Assembly (NCBI GenBank): GCA_015493405.1
Contig: WGDF01000008.1
Location: 1 to 7,456, forward strand
Length of the DNA: 7,456 bases
Source of the DNA: Flavobacteriaceae bacterium
Lineage (GTDB): Bacteria > Bacteroidota > Bacteroidia > Flavobacteriales > Flavobacteriaceae
Direction of reading: 5' to 3'
Positions 1 to 6,570 of this stretch are shown piece after piece (position 1 is the stretch's first letter; every line of letters begins with the position of its first letter). The notes under the pieces are model-generated. The model saw only the letters and a list, made by a program, of their open reading frames with translations, searched no databases and had not been told where the DNA came from. A program made the position numbers and the translations under genes.

Positions 1-149
1 GAATCATTTTGATAGAGTTGTTTCATCTGTGCAACGGTGGTAGAATCGGTAAGTTTACCGACTTGTCTGTTTTTAATGATAAAATCATTGTTTTGGGTTT
101 GACAAGAGGTTATGATTATGAATAAACTAATTAGTGAGAGGTATTTCAT
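1..149 (-). CDS. Putative lipoprotein, N-terminal part only (runs off left edge)
   Basis: This reading frame starts with ATG at 149-147 and stays open to the window edge, giving 49 complete codons. The N-terminus is a classical lipoprotein signal: Met-Lys-Tyr, a hydrophobic stretch at residues 4-13, then the lipobox Ile-Thr-Ser-Cys with Cys16 as the predicted lipidated residue. Residues after the cysteine are polar (Gln-Thr-Gln-Asn-Asn-Asp). They lack the dense acidic/lysine run that directs Bacteroidota lipoproteins to the cell surface, so a periplasm-facing location is the simpler inference. The start lies 50 bp past the stop of the HerA-like ATPase gene on the same strand, which makes co-transcription plausible. 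The visible part shows no recognisable enzymatic domain, and the function is unknown. Confidence in the gene is good because signal peptide, lipobox and start agree. Confidence 0.72.
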   Translation of the reverse strand, partial: MKYLSLISLFIIITSCQTQNNDFIIKNRQVGKLTDSTTVAQMKQLYQND

Positions 150-199
150 TATTTTTTATTTGGTTTGTAGGTTGAAAGAATTAAAGGTAGGATTCTAAT

Positions 200-1732
200 T
201 TATCTTCGGCGTCGTCTGTAAGTAGAGCGCAATCCCAAAACACCAAGTAAGGAGCGGGTTACTTCTCTAATAATCATTTTTCCGACAGAGCTTTTCATCG
301 CTTTTTCAATCATACCGGGTTCTTCCTTTTTCTTTTTTTCAATGCGTTCTTTTTTAGCATCTTCTTTTTCGTCTTCAGCTTTTTCTATTTTGGCTTTTAA
401 GATTTCATAGGCGGTTTTTTTATCTATGGCTTTGCCATATTTATCGCGCAATTTTGATTGGCTGATGATTTCTTTTAACTCTTTATCAGTCAAAATATCC
501 ATACGGCTCATAGGCGCACGCATCAAAGTGGCAACCAAAGGCGTAGGGCGTCCTTTGTGTCCCAAGACGCTGACTAAGGCTTCACCTATTCCGAGGGAGG
601 TCAAGACTTCATCGGTGTCGTAAAACTCGGTTACCGGAAAATTTTGGGCTGCCAATTTGATGGCTTTTCGGTCTTTAGCAGTAAATGCCCGCAGTGCATG
701 TTGTATTTTTAAACCCAATTGCGCCAAAACTTCATTGGGAATATCTCTCGGATTTTGGGTAACAAAATAAATACCGACACCTTTGGAACGTATGAGCTTG
801 ACAATAGATTCTATTTGTTCCAATAAAGCTTTTGAGGCATTTCGGAAAATTAGATGTGCTTCATCAATAAAAAAGACCAATTCGGGGCGGTCGGCGTCGC
901 CTTGTTCGGGCATTTTGGCATAAATCTCAGCTAAGAGTTGCAACATAAAGGTTGAAAATAATTTGGGTTTATCTTGAATATCCGTTAAGCGGATAATACT
1001 GATAATACCACGACCTTGATCATCTATGCGCATCAAATCTTCGATGTCAAAAGAGGGTTCTCCGAAAAATATATCGGCCCCTTGCTGTTCGAGTTCAACA
1101 ATTTTTCGTAAAATAGAACCGGTCGAAGCAGTTGATAAGCGACCATATTCCGCTTGAAACTCTTTTTTTCCTTCTCCGGTAGCCCATTTAATCAATTCTT
1201 TAAAGTCTTTTAAATCAACTAAAGGTAATTTTTTATCATCGGCATATTTAAAGAGCACGGCCACAATACCGCCTTGGGTATCATTCAGATCGAGGATGCG
1301 AGAGAGGAGGATAGGCCCGAATTCTGAAACAGTGGCACGTAATTGCACGCCTTCTTTTCCGGTTAAGGAAAGCATCTCTACAGGAAAGCCTTGAGGGGTG
1401 AATTTTAAACCTATTTTGGACATTCGTTCATCAATTTTGGGATGTCCTGGACTGGGTTTGGCCAAGCCGCTCAAATCGCCTTTTAAGTCCATTAGAAGCA
1501 CCGGAATGCCTTTTTCAGACAATTGTTCGGCCATGACTTGCAATGATTTGGTTTTACCGGTTCCGGTTGCGCCGGCTATCAATCCGTGACGGTTGAGGGT
1601 TTCTAAAGGCACCCGCACATAAGTGTCGGTCATAGCCTCACCATCGAGCATAGCACCGCCTATAATAAAGGAATCGCCTTTAAAAGTATAACCTTCGGTT
1701 ATTTCTTTGATAAATTTTTCTTTTCTGTCCAT
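200..1732 (-). CDS. HerA-like ATPase, DUF853 / YjgR family
   Basis: A 510-residue protein, close to the usual ~500 for this family. Visible motifs are Walker A GATGTGKT at residues 54-61, Walker B with hydrophobics leading into Asp290-Glu291-Ala-His (285-293), a polar Thr-Gln-Asn segment at 325-327 typical of the RecA/FtsK-HerA fold, and the downstream block ALRAFTAKDRKAI at 346-358. From memory, the order and wording match E. coli YjgR along the whole length, including FFGEPSFDIEDLMR (222-235). Residues 441-471 are a highly charged Lys/Glu helix, followed by a basic amphipathic tail ending in Tyr and five Arg (505-510). HerA-type ATPases are hexameric motors; the role of the DUF853 branch is not established, and no NurA-type nuclease partner is in this window. 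It probably is cytoplasmic, since no signal peptide or membrane segment is seen. The start is the ATG that places the usual short N-terminal strand before Walker A. Confidence 0.93.
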   Translation of the reverse strand: MDRKEKFIKEITEGYTFKGDSFIIGGAMLDGEAMTDTYVRVPLETLNRHGLIAGATGTGKTKSLQVMAEQLSEKGIPVLLMDLKGDLSGLAKPSPGHPKIDERMSKIGLKFTPQGFPVEMLSLTGKEGVQLRATVSEFGPILLSRILDLNDTQGGIVAVLFKYADDKKLPLVDLKDFKELIKWATGEGKKEFQAEYGRLSTASTGSILRKIVELEQQGADIFFGEPSFDIEDLMRIDDQGRGIISIIRLTDIQDKPKLFSTFMLQLLAEIYAKMPEQGDADRPELVFFIDEAHLIFRNASKALLEQIESIVKLIRSKGVGIYFVTQNPRDIPNEVLAQLGLKIQHALRAFTAKDRKAIKLAAQNFPVTEFYDTDEVLTSLGIGEALVSVLGHKGRPTPLVATLMRAPMSRMDILTDKELKEIISQSKLRDKYGKAIDKKTAYEILKAKIEKAEDEKEDAKKERIEKKKKEEPGMIEKAMKSSVGKMIIREVTRSLLGVLGLRSTYRRRRR

Positions 1733-1794
1733 AATAATAATTCCAAAAAATAAAGGGTAAAAATACTAATATTAAATATTAAAATGATGCAATT

Positions 1795-2346
1795 TTAGAA
1801 CTTATTAACGTTTTTTACGATCAATTTTTCTATATCGATGCTATTATGTGTATTTTGCATAAGATCCTCTCTTATTTTAACCGTTAGCTTGGCTAAAGCA
1901 ACGGATATATGATCGGAATCGGAATCTGATATGAGTCGATCATCTGTCGCATTTTTCATCGTATCAATAAAATTTGAATACTCTTTTAAGACATCTTCAC
2001 TGGCAATGATTGAAATTTTGTGGGTTAAAAATTCAATATAAATTAATTCATCTTTATTTACGGCACCTTTGGTAACTATTTTTTCTAAAAAATTGATTAA
2101 ATCGAGGTAGATTGAAGATTTGAGTTCAAAAATTTTGATATGATGTTCTTTATCCAATTCAAGTTCACTTTGCTTGTTCAACAAAGCGGCTGTAATTAAA
2201 ATAGTGGCAATAGTGCCCAAGACTATCAGAACAATCTCTTGTGCATAAGGATTTTTAATATGTTCATAATAAGCGGAGTGCAAAAATACAAAACCGACTA
2301 TAAAGGTAATAAGCGTTAAAACGATGTATTTGGAGGTTTGCGTCAT
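1795..2346 (-). CDS. Unrecognised protein with two membrane helices and a helical cytoplasmic domain
   Basis: A 183-residue protein I cannot assign to a named family. Residues 7-25 and 37-56 are strongly hydrophobic and read as two transmembrane helices joined by a short loop (26-36, with Tyr-Tyr-Glu-His). With the N-terminus inside, the remaining ~125 residues would be cytoplasmic. That part is rich in Leu, Ile, Lys, Glu and Asp and predicted mostly helical, beginning with a heptad-like stretch (about 58-92) that could form a coiled coil. A serine/aspartate cluster (140-145) sits in a likely loop. There are no obvious catalytic motifs. The gene lies 62 bp upstream of the HerA-like ATPase start and downstream of the htrA terminator, so it is probably transcribed separately from htrA. 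A function tied to the ATPase is possible but rests only on position. Codon use and AT content look like the neighbours, so there is no sign of recent transfer. Confidence 0.82.
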   Translation of the reverse strand: MTQTSKYIVLTLITFIVGFVFLHSAYYEHIKNPYAQEIVLIVLGTIATILITAALLNKQSELELDKEHHIKIFELKSSIYLDLINFLEKIVTKGAVNKDELIYIEFLTHKISIIASEDVLKEYSNFIDTMKNATDDRLISDSDSDHISVALAKLTVKIREDLMQNTHNSIDIEKLIVKNVNKF

Positions 2347-2360
2347 AAATTAAATTTTAG

Positions 2361-2368
2361 CAAAAATA
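2361..2368 (-). promoter_or_regulatory. Possible -7 box for the 183-residue membrane protein gene
   Basis: On the minus strand this reads TATTTTTG, an exact match to the Bacteroidota -7 consensus TAnnTTTG, 14 bases before the ATG at 2346. No TTG/TTTG -33 element is seen 17-23 bases upstream. Several such 6-base matches are expected by chance in AT-rich DNA of this length, so only the position supports it. If used, the 5' leader would be very short. Confidence 0.25.
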
Positions 2369-2399
2369 CAAATGTTTTGTTAATATTTTTGGACATTCT

Positions 2400-2437
2400 T
2401 TTATAAATAAAACAGGATGCCGGTTCAGCATCCTGTT
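2400..2437 (-). terminator. Intrinsic terminator of htrA
   Basis: A perfect 10-bp inverted repeat, AACAGGATGC (2411-2420) and GCATCCTGTT (2428-2437), encloses a 7-base loop. Read on the minus strand, it begins about 30 bases after the htrA stop codon and is followed by a T-rich run (TTATTTATAAAA). This is a Rho-independent terminator for htrA. It separates htrA from the gene for the two-helix membrane protein. Confidence 0.85.
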
Positions 2438-2467
2438 GTTAAAATTGATGAAGTGAAATTAATTTAA

Positions 2468-3883
2468 TTATTGAAAGATATATTTTTCACTATGCCCATC
2501 GGGGCTGACAATTTCAATGGTATATTGTTTTTGATTCATCGCATTTAACAAACCGGTTATATCATCGACCGAATAAATAGGTTGACCGTTAATTCGTGTA
2601 ATCAAATAGCCGGGTTTAATACCGTTTTGGTAAAGAAGTCTGTTGGTAATGCGATCAATATAAACCCCATTTTTGACCCCATAATGTTTCAATATGGTTT
2701 TATTGACATTTTTGACAGAAAGACCTAAACTTTTGAGATATGCCGCATTGTTTTTATTGAGCTTAACTTTAAAAGTCCGCATTTTATCATTTCTCAGAAT
2801 GGTAACTTCAATTTTATCACCCGGACGTTTTGTTTTAAGATAACCCAGCAAATCTGCCATAGTGGCAACCTTTACATTGTTAATTTTTATGATAATATCA
2901 CCGACTTGCAGTCCGGATTGGTCCGCACCGGTATTTTTTTCGATGTCATAAATATAAACACCTTCCGTTTGATTAATGCCCAATTTTTTGGCAACTTCGC
3001 CATTGAGTTCAGCAGCTTTAATACCCAATACACCTTTTTGAATACTCCCGAACTCTAAAATGTCATCCGCTATTTTTCGAACGATGTTAGATGGAATCGC
3101 AAAAGAATAGCCGATATAGGATCCGTTCATTGAGAAAATCATAGTGTTAATCCCGATGAGTTGCCCGTTGGTATCGACCAAAGCGCCACCACTATTACCG
3201 GGATTGACAACGGCATCGGTCTGGATAAAATTGTCAATGCGTTTGTTGCCTTTTAAGTCGCGGCCTTTAGCACTCACAATTCCCGACGTTACGGTCGTGC
3301 CCAAATTATAAGGATTGCCAATTGCCAAAACCCATTGACCGAGTTCAACTGCATCGGAGTCACCAAAGGTGATAAAGGGTAAATGGTTAGCATTAATTTT
3401 TAAAACGGCAATATCCGAATTGGGATCGGTGCCAATCAGTTCGGCCTTATAAGTTTTTTTGTTTTCCAACGTAACTTCCAATTCACTGGCATTTTTGATT
3501 ACGTGATTATTGGTTACAATATAACCGTCAGGAGAAATAATAACACCCGAACCGGTGCCTTCTTGCTTATAAACAGGGCCTTCACGGTAGCCGAAATAAT
3601 AAGGTTGGTATTGTTGTACATATCGCGTATTGCGGACATGAACCACAGCATTTTTAGTTTTTTTGACGACGCTTTTAAAGTCCGGCATATAATCTTTATA
3701 GTTATTATTGGCAGCGGTATAATTCGCATTGTGCAAAAAAGATGGTGTCGTATCTTTTGTTTCAACCGACTTGAAAACGGGTTTGATTGGCTTGGTATTA
3801 TTTTGATTGATGTAACGGTAACCGGCTAGTGTTACCACAGAGCTTAAAAGAGCGATAAAAATCAAACTGACATATTTTCTCAT
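2468..3883 (-). CDS. htrA: HtrA/DegP-type periplasmic serine protease with two PDZ domains
   Basis: A 471-residue Do-family endopeptidase. It opens with a basic start and a hydrophobic segment at residues 6-21 (signal peptide or signal anchor; no convincing cleavage site), so the rest is periplasmic. The trypsin-like domain (about 70-278) carries the full triad: His127 in TNNHVI, Asp157 in NSDIAVLKI, and Ser231 in NPGNSGG. It should therefore be an active protease. PDZ1 spans about 282-376 (GVLGI at 284-288; GLQVGDIIIKIN at 324-335). PDZ2 spans about 380-471 with the matching GIKPGYLITRING at 421-433. Such proteins degrade or refold misfolded envelope proteins, with PDZ domains reading C-termini or sensing substrates. 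The 22-residue loop before the Gly-rich strand (88-109) is rich in Tyr and Gln. The gene is monocistronic by appearance: divergent from the acetyltransferase gene and ended by the terminator at 2400-2437. The ATG at 3883 is chosen because it directly gives the signal sequence. Confidence 0.96.
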   Translation of the reverse strand: MRKYVSLIFIALLSSVVTLAGYRYINQNNTKPIKPVFKSVETKDTTPSFLHNANYTAANNNYKDYMPDFKSVVKKTKNAVVHVRNTRYVQQYQPYYFGYREGPVYKQEGTGSGVIISPDGYIVTNNHVIKNASELEVTLENKKTYKAELIGTDPNSDIAVLKINANHLPFITFGDSDAVELGQWVLAIGNPYNLGTTVTSGIVSAKGRDLKGNKRIDNFIQTDAVVNPGNSGGALVDTNGQLIGINTMIFSMNGSYIGYSFAIPSNIVRKIADDILEFGSIQKGVLGIKAAELNGEVAKKLGINQTEGVYIYDIEKNTGADQSGLQVGDIIIKINNVKVATMADLLGYLKTKRPGDKIEVTILRNDKMRTFKVKLNKNNAAYLKSLGLSVKNVNKTILKHYGVKNGVYIDRITNRLLYQNGIKPGYLITRINGQPIYSVDDITGLLNAMNQKQYTIEIVSPDGHSEKYIFQ

Positions 3884-4003
3884 TTTTTTATAGTTTTAAT
3901 TAGGAAAGAATTCTTACCAAAATTATTCCAAATTTGAAAAATGTCCCTATCTTTAACGCAAAATTAACGTCGCTCTTAACAAAACTTTAAAATTTTAGAA
4001 ATT
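3884..4003. promoter_or_regulatory. Divergent promoter region between htrA and the acetyltransferase gene
   Basis: This 120-bp AT-rich gap separates two divergent starts, so it must hold promoters for both directions. On the minus strand there are two exact TAnnTTTG boxes, both TAATTTTG, at 3918-3925 and 3959-3966. Neither has a TTG at the standard 17-23 base spacing, although a TTTG lies 13 bases upstream of the second. On the plus strand the nearest match is TATCTTTA at 3948-3955, one base off consensus, with no clear -33 element. No operator-like palindrome stands out. Function of the region is certain from gene layout; the individual boxes are tentative. Confidence 0.45.
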
Positions 4004-4513
4004 ATGTCAGTTATTTTACTTAGAGCCTTGGAACCCAAAGATATAGATTTCTTATTTGAACTGGAAAATGATCAGGATTTGTGGCATTTAAGCCAAACAC
4101 AACAACCATTTTCCGCTCATTTATTACAAAATTATATTGCAAATGCCGATCGTGATATTTATGAAGCAAAGCAATTTAGATTTGCTATAGAATTATCTGA
4201 TAAACAGCAGGTTGCGGGTTTTATTGATTTGTTTGATTTTGATCCGAAAAACAAGCGTGCGGGGATTGGCATTATTATTCACCGCAAATATCAAGGCTTT
4301 GGTTTTGGTTCGACAGCATTAAAATTAGTCATGGATTATGCTTTTAAAATTTTATATTTGCATCAATTATATGCCAATATTGCTATTGATAATCTGCCAA
4401 GTATTCAGTTGTTTGAATCGGCCGGATTTGAATTAGCTGGTCATAAGAAAGATTGGCTGTTTGACGGTGAAACCTATAAGGATGAGCTGTTATATCAATT
4501 AATTAAATCATAA
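4004..4513 (+). CDS. GNAT-family N-acetyltransferase (SpeG/RimJ-like)
   Basis: A 169-residue, single-domain GNAT protein of typical length. The N-terminal strand and helix (LRALEPKDIDFLFELEND, 5-22) are the usual opening of the RimJ/RimL/SpeG branch. The acetyl-CoA pyrophosphate-binding loop is Gln97-Gly-Phe-Gly-Phe-Gly102, preceded by the strand AGIGIIIHRKY (86-96). The segment IDNLPSIQLFESAGFELAG (128-146) is the conserved Asn-x-x-(S/A)-x-x-x-Y/F-E-x-x-GF region that closes the fold. The enzyme would transfer an acetyl group from acetyl-CoA to an amine in the cytoplasm. The overall layout resembles spermidine acetyltransferase SpeG, but ribosomal-protein or small-amine substrates are equally possible, and sequence alone does not decide. 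It is the first gene of an operon with mltG, only 3 bp apart. Confidence 0.93.
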   Translation: MSVILLRALEPKDIDFLFELENDQDLWHLSQTQQPFSAHLLQNYIANADRDIYEAKQFRFAIELSDKQQVAGFIDLFDFDPKNKRAGIGIIIHRKYQGFGFGSTALKLVMDYAFKILYLHQLYANIAIDNLPSIQLFESAGFELAGHKKDWLFDGETYKDELLYQLIKS

Positions 4514-4516
4514 TAT

Positions 4517-5545
4517 ATGAAGAAATATAAGTTTGTGATTGCCGGACTGGCTTTTATTTTTGTTGTAGCTTTTATATTGAATAGCCTTTTATTTATCCCT
4601 AATGTCAACTTAAAGCAGAAACAAGTTTATATTGATGTACCGCAGCATATTAATACTGACAGTTTGACAAAAATATTAGCTCCTTTTGTCAAAAGCCCGC
4701 TTACTTTTAAATTAGCTTGTAGAATTAAAAGGTTTAAAAAACCTTATCCCGGGCGTCATCTCATTAAAAATTTAATGAACAACAATAATCTCATCAATAC
4801 GTTGAGAATAGGTCAAAAAATAGAAGTCAAATTAACTTTTAATAATAAAAATTCTTTAGCAGCCTTAGCCGGTACAGTGAGCCATCAAATAGAGCCGGAT
4901 TCGTTAACGCTACTTCGAGTTATGTCTGACAGAGATTTTATCAGGAAGAAAGGTTTTACCCCCGACAATATATTATTAATGTATATTCCGAATACGTATC
5001 GTTTATATTATAATACAACGCCGGAACAATTTAGCGCTAAAATGTGGCGGGCATATCAACAATTTTGGAATGGAAAGCGCCGTTCACAAGCCAAAAAACT
5101 GGGTTTAACACCCATTGAAGTCGGTATTTTAGCTTCAATCATTCAAAAAGAATCGACTAAAAAATCAGAATTGCCTCGTATTGCCGGGGTTTATTTAAAC
5201 CGGTTAAAAAAAGGCATGTTGTTACAAGCAGATCCGACAGTAGTGTATGCCTACCAGCAGAAATACGGCAAGGATTTGATCATTAAACGTGTTTTAAACA
5301 AACACAAAGCCGTTGACTCACCTTATAATACCTACAAATATGCAGGTTTACCTCCGGGACCTATTTGTATGCCTGATATTCAATCTATTAAAGCTGTTTT
5401 AAATCCTGAAAAACACTCATTTTATTATTTTGTAGCGGATTTTAACAAACCCGGTTACCACTTTTTCAGTAAAACCTTAAGCGAACATAACAAACGCGCC
5501 GGACAATACCATCACCGTTTAAATCAGGAAGGTATCTACCATTGA
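4517..5545 (+). CDS. mltG: Endolytic murein transglycosylase MltG (YceG family)
   Basis: A 342-residue protein, of normal length for MltG. It has one N-terminal membrane helix (7-27) with the rest periplasmic. The catalytic core is recognisable: LASIIQKES at 205-213, where Glu212 corresponds to the active-site Glu of E. coli MltG; RIAGVYLNRLKKGMLLQADPTVVYA (221-245); and the signature SPYNTYKYAGLPPGPICMP (268-286) followed by SIKAVLNP (290-297). The C-terminal HFFSKTLSEHNK (315-326) is also family-typical. MltG cuts nascent glycan strands inside the chain and is thought to set strand length or terminate polymerisation next to the cell-wall synthases. The start at 4517 is the only ATG giving the membrane anchor. 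It lies 3 bp after the acetyltransferase stop, so the two genes are co-transcribed. Older annotation of this family as aminodeoxychorismate lyase is wrong. Confidence 0.96.
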   Translation: MKKYKFVIAGLAFIFVVAFILNSLLFIPNVNLKQKQVYIDVPQHINTDSLTKILAPFVKSPLTFKLACRIKRFKKPYPGRHLIKNLMNNNNLINTLRIGQKIEVKLTFNNKNSLAALAGTVSHQIEPDSLTLLRVMSDRDFIRKKGFTPDNILLMYIPNTYRLYYNTTPEQFSAKMWRAYQQFWNGKRRSQAKKLGLTPIEVGILASIIQKESTKKSELPRIAGVYLNRLKKGMLLQADPTVVYAYQQKYGKDLIIKRVLNKHKAVDSPYNTYKYAGLPPGPICMPDIQSIKAVLNPEKHSFYYFVADFNKPGYHFFSKTLSEHNKRAGQYHHRLNQEGIYH

Positions 5546-5589
5546 TTTTTCTTATTTTTCTGACAAATTTTCAGTAATTTCCCTAATTA

Positions 5590-5620
5590 TTTGGTTATTA
5601 AGAAAATGGTATTATATTTG
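5590..5620 (+). promoter_or_regulatory. Canonical Bacteroidota promoter for the lysozyme-like gene
   Basis: TTTG at 5590-5593, then exactly 19 bases, then TATATTTG at 5613-5620. This matches the Bacteroidota primary sigma factor consensus (TTTG / N17-23 / TAnnTTTG) at both boxes with ideal spacing. Transcription would start around 5626-5628, leaving a 5' leader of about 70 bases before the ATG at 5696. It implies that the lysozyme-like gene can be transcribed independently of mltG. Confidence 0.75.
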
Positions 5621-5648
5621 CAGCCAAATTTTTGCATTTTTTATATCA

Positions 5649-5699
5649 ATGTTCCTATTTAGAATTGAGATACAAAAAGCAAAAAATTATAGTTTATGA
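5649..5699 (+). other. Possible 16-codon leader ORF overlapping the next start (ATGA)
   Basis: Inside the predicted 5' leader an ATG at 5649 opens a frame encoding MFLFRIEIQKAKNYSL. Its TGA stop (5697-5699) overlaps the ATG (5696-5698) of the lysozyme-like gene. Such ATGA overlaps allow translational coupling. No ribosome-binding site or coding signal beyond the reading frame supports it, and a short open frame here could be chance. Confidence 0.15.
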
Positions 5700-6361
5700 A
5701 AAAATTTATATCATTAAATATTAAAGGTCTGTTTTTTATCGGCTTATTGTTTGTTTTAGTAAGTTTTGCCAATAATATGTTAGATGAGCATACGATTAAT
5801 ACAGTATCAATTAAACCGGTAGTGCATCATTATCAATATGTGCCGACTCAGGTTGAATTGCAAAAACAAAATTTGAATAAAGAAATAGCAAAAATACCTT
5901 TTGTCGAAAAAGATTTTGTCGGATTTAAAGAAGCACTTGCTTTTAAAGAATCGCAAGGTAAATATGACCGTGTCAATACACTTGGGTATTTGGGAAAATA
6001 CCAATTCGGGAAATCAACTTTAAGAGAGTTAAAAATTAACCCTAAAGGATTTTTGAAAAAACCATTGTTGCAAGAGAAAGCTTTTTTGGCCAATCTTGAA
6101 AAAAACAAGTGGATCTTGCGCAAGGAAATAAAAAAATACAATGGTAAATGGATTAATGGCGTAAAAATAACCGAATCCGGTATTTTAGCAGCGGCTCACT
6201 TGGGTGGGGCTGGAGCTGTGCAGCAATTTTTATGGTCATATGGCAAAAAAACGATGAAAGATGCTTACGGAACCAGAATAGAACATTATTTACGTAAGTT
6301 CTCAGGTTATGATTTGAGCGACATCAAGCCTAAAAAGAGTCCTTTGATAGATTTGGAATAA
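5696..6361 (+). CDS. Membrane-anchored lysozyme-like (transglycosylase-fold) protein
   Basis: A 221-residue protein with an N-terminal hydrophobic helix (about 9-25; signal anchor or uncleaved signal), a linker to about 72, and a lysozyme-like domain (75-205). The core motif is FKEALAFKESQGKY (77-90), with Glu85 in the position of the catalytic Glu of SLT/goose-type lysozymes, followed by VNTLGYLGKYQFGKSTL (93-109). The second conserved block is ESGILAAAHLGGAGAVQQFL (160-179), the helix lining the substrate groove. It would cleave or bind peptidoglycan glycan strands in the periplasm. I recall conserved flavobacterial homologues, often labelled peptidoglycan-binding or LysM protein; no LysM repeat is visible here. 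It follows mltG by 150 bp but has its own promoter and terminator. Enzymatic activity is inferred from fold and Glu85, not shown. Confidence 0.88.
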   Translation: MKKFISLNIKGLFFIGLLFVLVSFANNMLDEHTINTVSIKPVVHHYQYVPTQVELQKQNLNKEIAKIPFVEKDFVGFKEALAFKESQGKYDRVNTLGYLGKYQFGKSTLRELKINPKGFLKKPLLQEKAFLANLEKNKWILRKEIKKYNGKWINGVKITESGILAAAHLGGAGAVQQFLWSYGKKTMKDAYGTRIEHYLRKFSGYDLSDIKPKKSPLIDLE

Positions 6362-6388
6362 AAGATTAAATTTAATATAACAATTTAT

Positions 6389-6413
6389 AAGACGCTTTTG
6401 AGCGTCTTTTTTT
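6389..6413 (+). terminator. Intrinsic terminator of the lysozyme-like gene
   Basis: A perfect 8-bp stem AAGACGCT (6389-6396) / AGCGTCTT (6401-6408) with a TTTG tetraloop runs straight into seven T residues (6407-6413). It starts 27 bases after the stop codon. A strong Rho-independent terminator on the plus strand; the A-rich side upstream is too weak to make it clearly bidirectional. Confidence 0.93.
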
Positions 6414-6538
6414 AGACCCATTCTTAATATGAAACAGTTCATCCGATGATTGTGAAGGGTTCATTGTTGATACAGAATGGTAATAGTTCAAGGGATCCGT
6501 AACTAATATGAGCACCAAAGTATCTAAATTTTATGTCT
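6414..6538. other. Unassigned spacer between two convergent terminators
   Basis: About 125 bp lie between the plus-strand terminator and the minus-strand terminator. I see no gene, tRNA or repeat in it. Part of it (about 6431-6512) looks less AT-biased than the other spacers. An open frame on the minus strand crosses it (6439-6633) but also runs through the terminator hairpin, so I do not accept that frame as a gene. It may be a worn-out gene remnant or plain spacer. Confidence 0.4.
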
Positions 6539-6570
6539 AAAAAAAACCGGCTCGATAAATCGAACCGGTT
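6539..6570 (-). terminator. Intrinsic terminator, minus strand, downstream of the alpha-oxoamine synthase gene
   Basis: Arms AACCGGCTCGAT (6545-6556) and ATCGAACCGGTT (6559-6570) pair over 12 positions with a single C/A mismatch. Read on the minus strand, the hairpin is followed by eight T residues (6546-6539). It lies 85 bases past the synthase stop codon, facing the plus-strand terminator at 6389-6413, so the two convergent transcripts are kept apart. Confidence 0.92.

Noticed and set aside
1767..1781. AT-only inverted repeat TAATAT-TAA-ATATTA downstream of the 183-residue gene, as a terminator
   Set aside because: A 6-bp stem of A-T pairs alone is too weak, and such repeats are common in AT-rich spacer DNA; the following T run is short.
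3503..3829. 108-codon plus-strand and 83-codon minus-strand frames inside htrA
   Set aside because: Both overlap the signal, linker and protease-domain coding sequence of a clear htrA gene, and their translations look like low-complexity shadows.
5541..5589. Terminator directly after mltG
   Set aside because: Only a 4-5 bp CTGA/TCAG hairpin (about 5560-5575) is present, and it is not followed by a T run, so mltG transcripts may continue into the lysozyme-like gene.
5629..5685. TTTTTGC (5629-5635) pairing with GCAAAAA (5679-5685) as a riboswitch-like leader fold
   Set aside because: Seven mostly A-T pairs closing a 43-base loop without inner structure; no known riboswitch features are seen.
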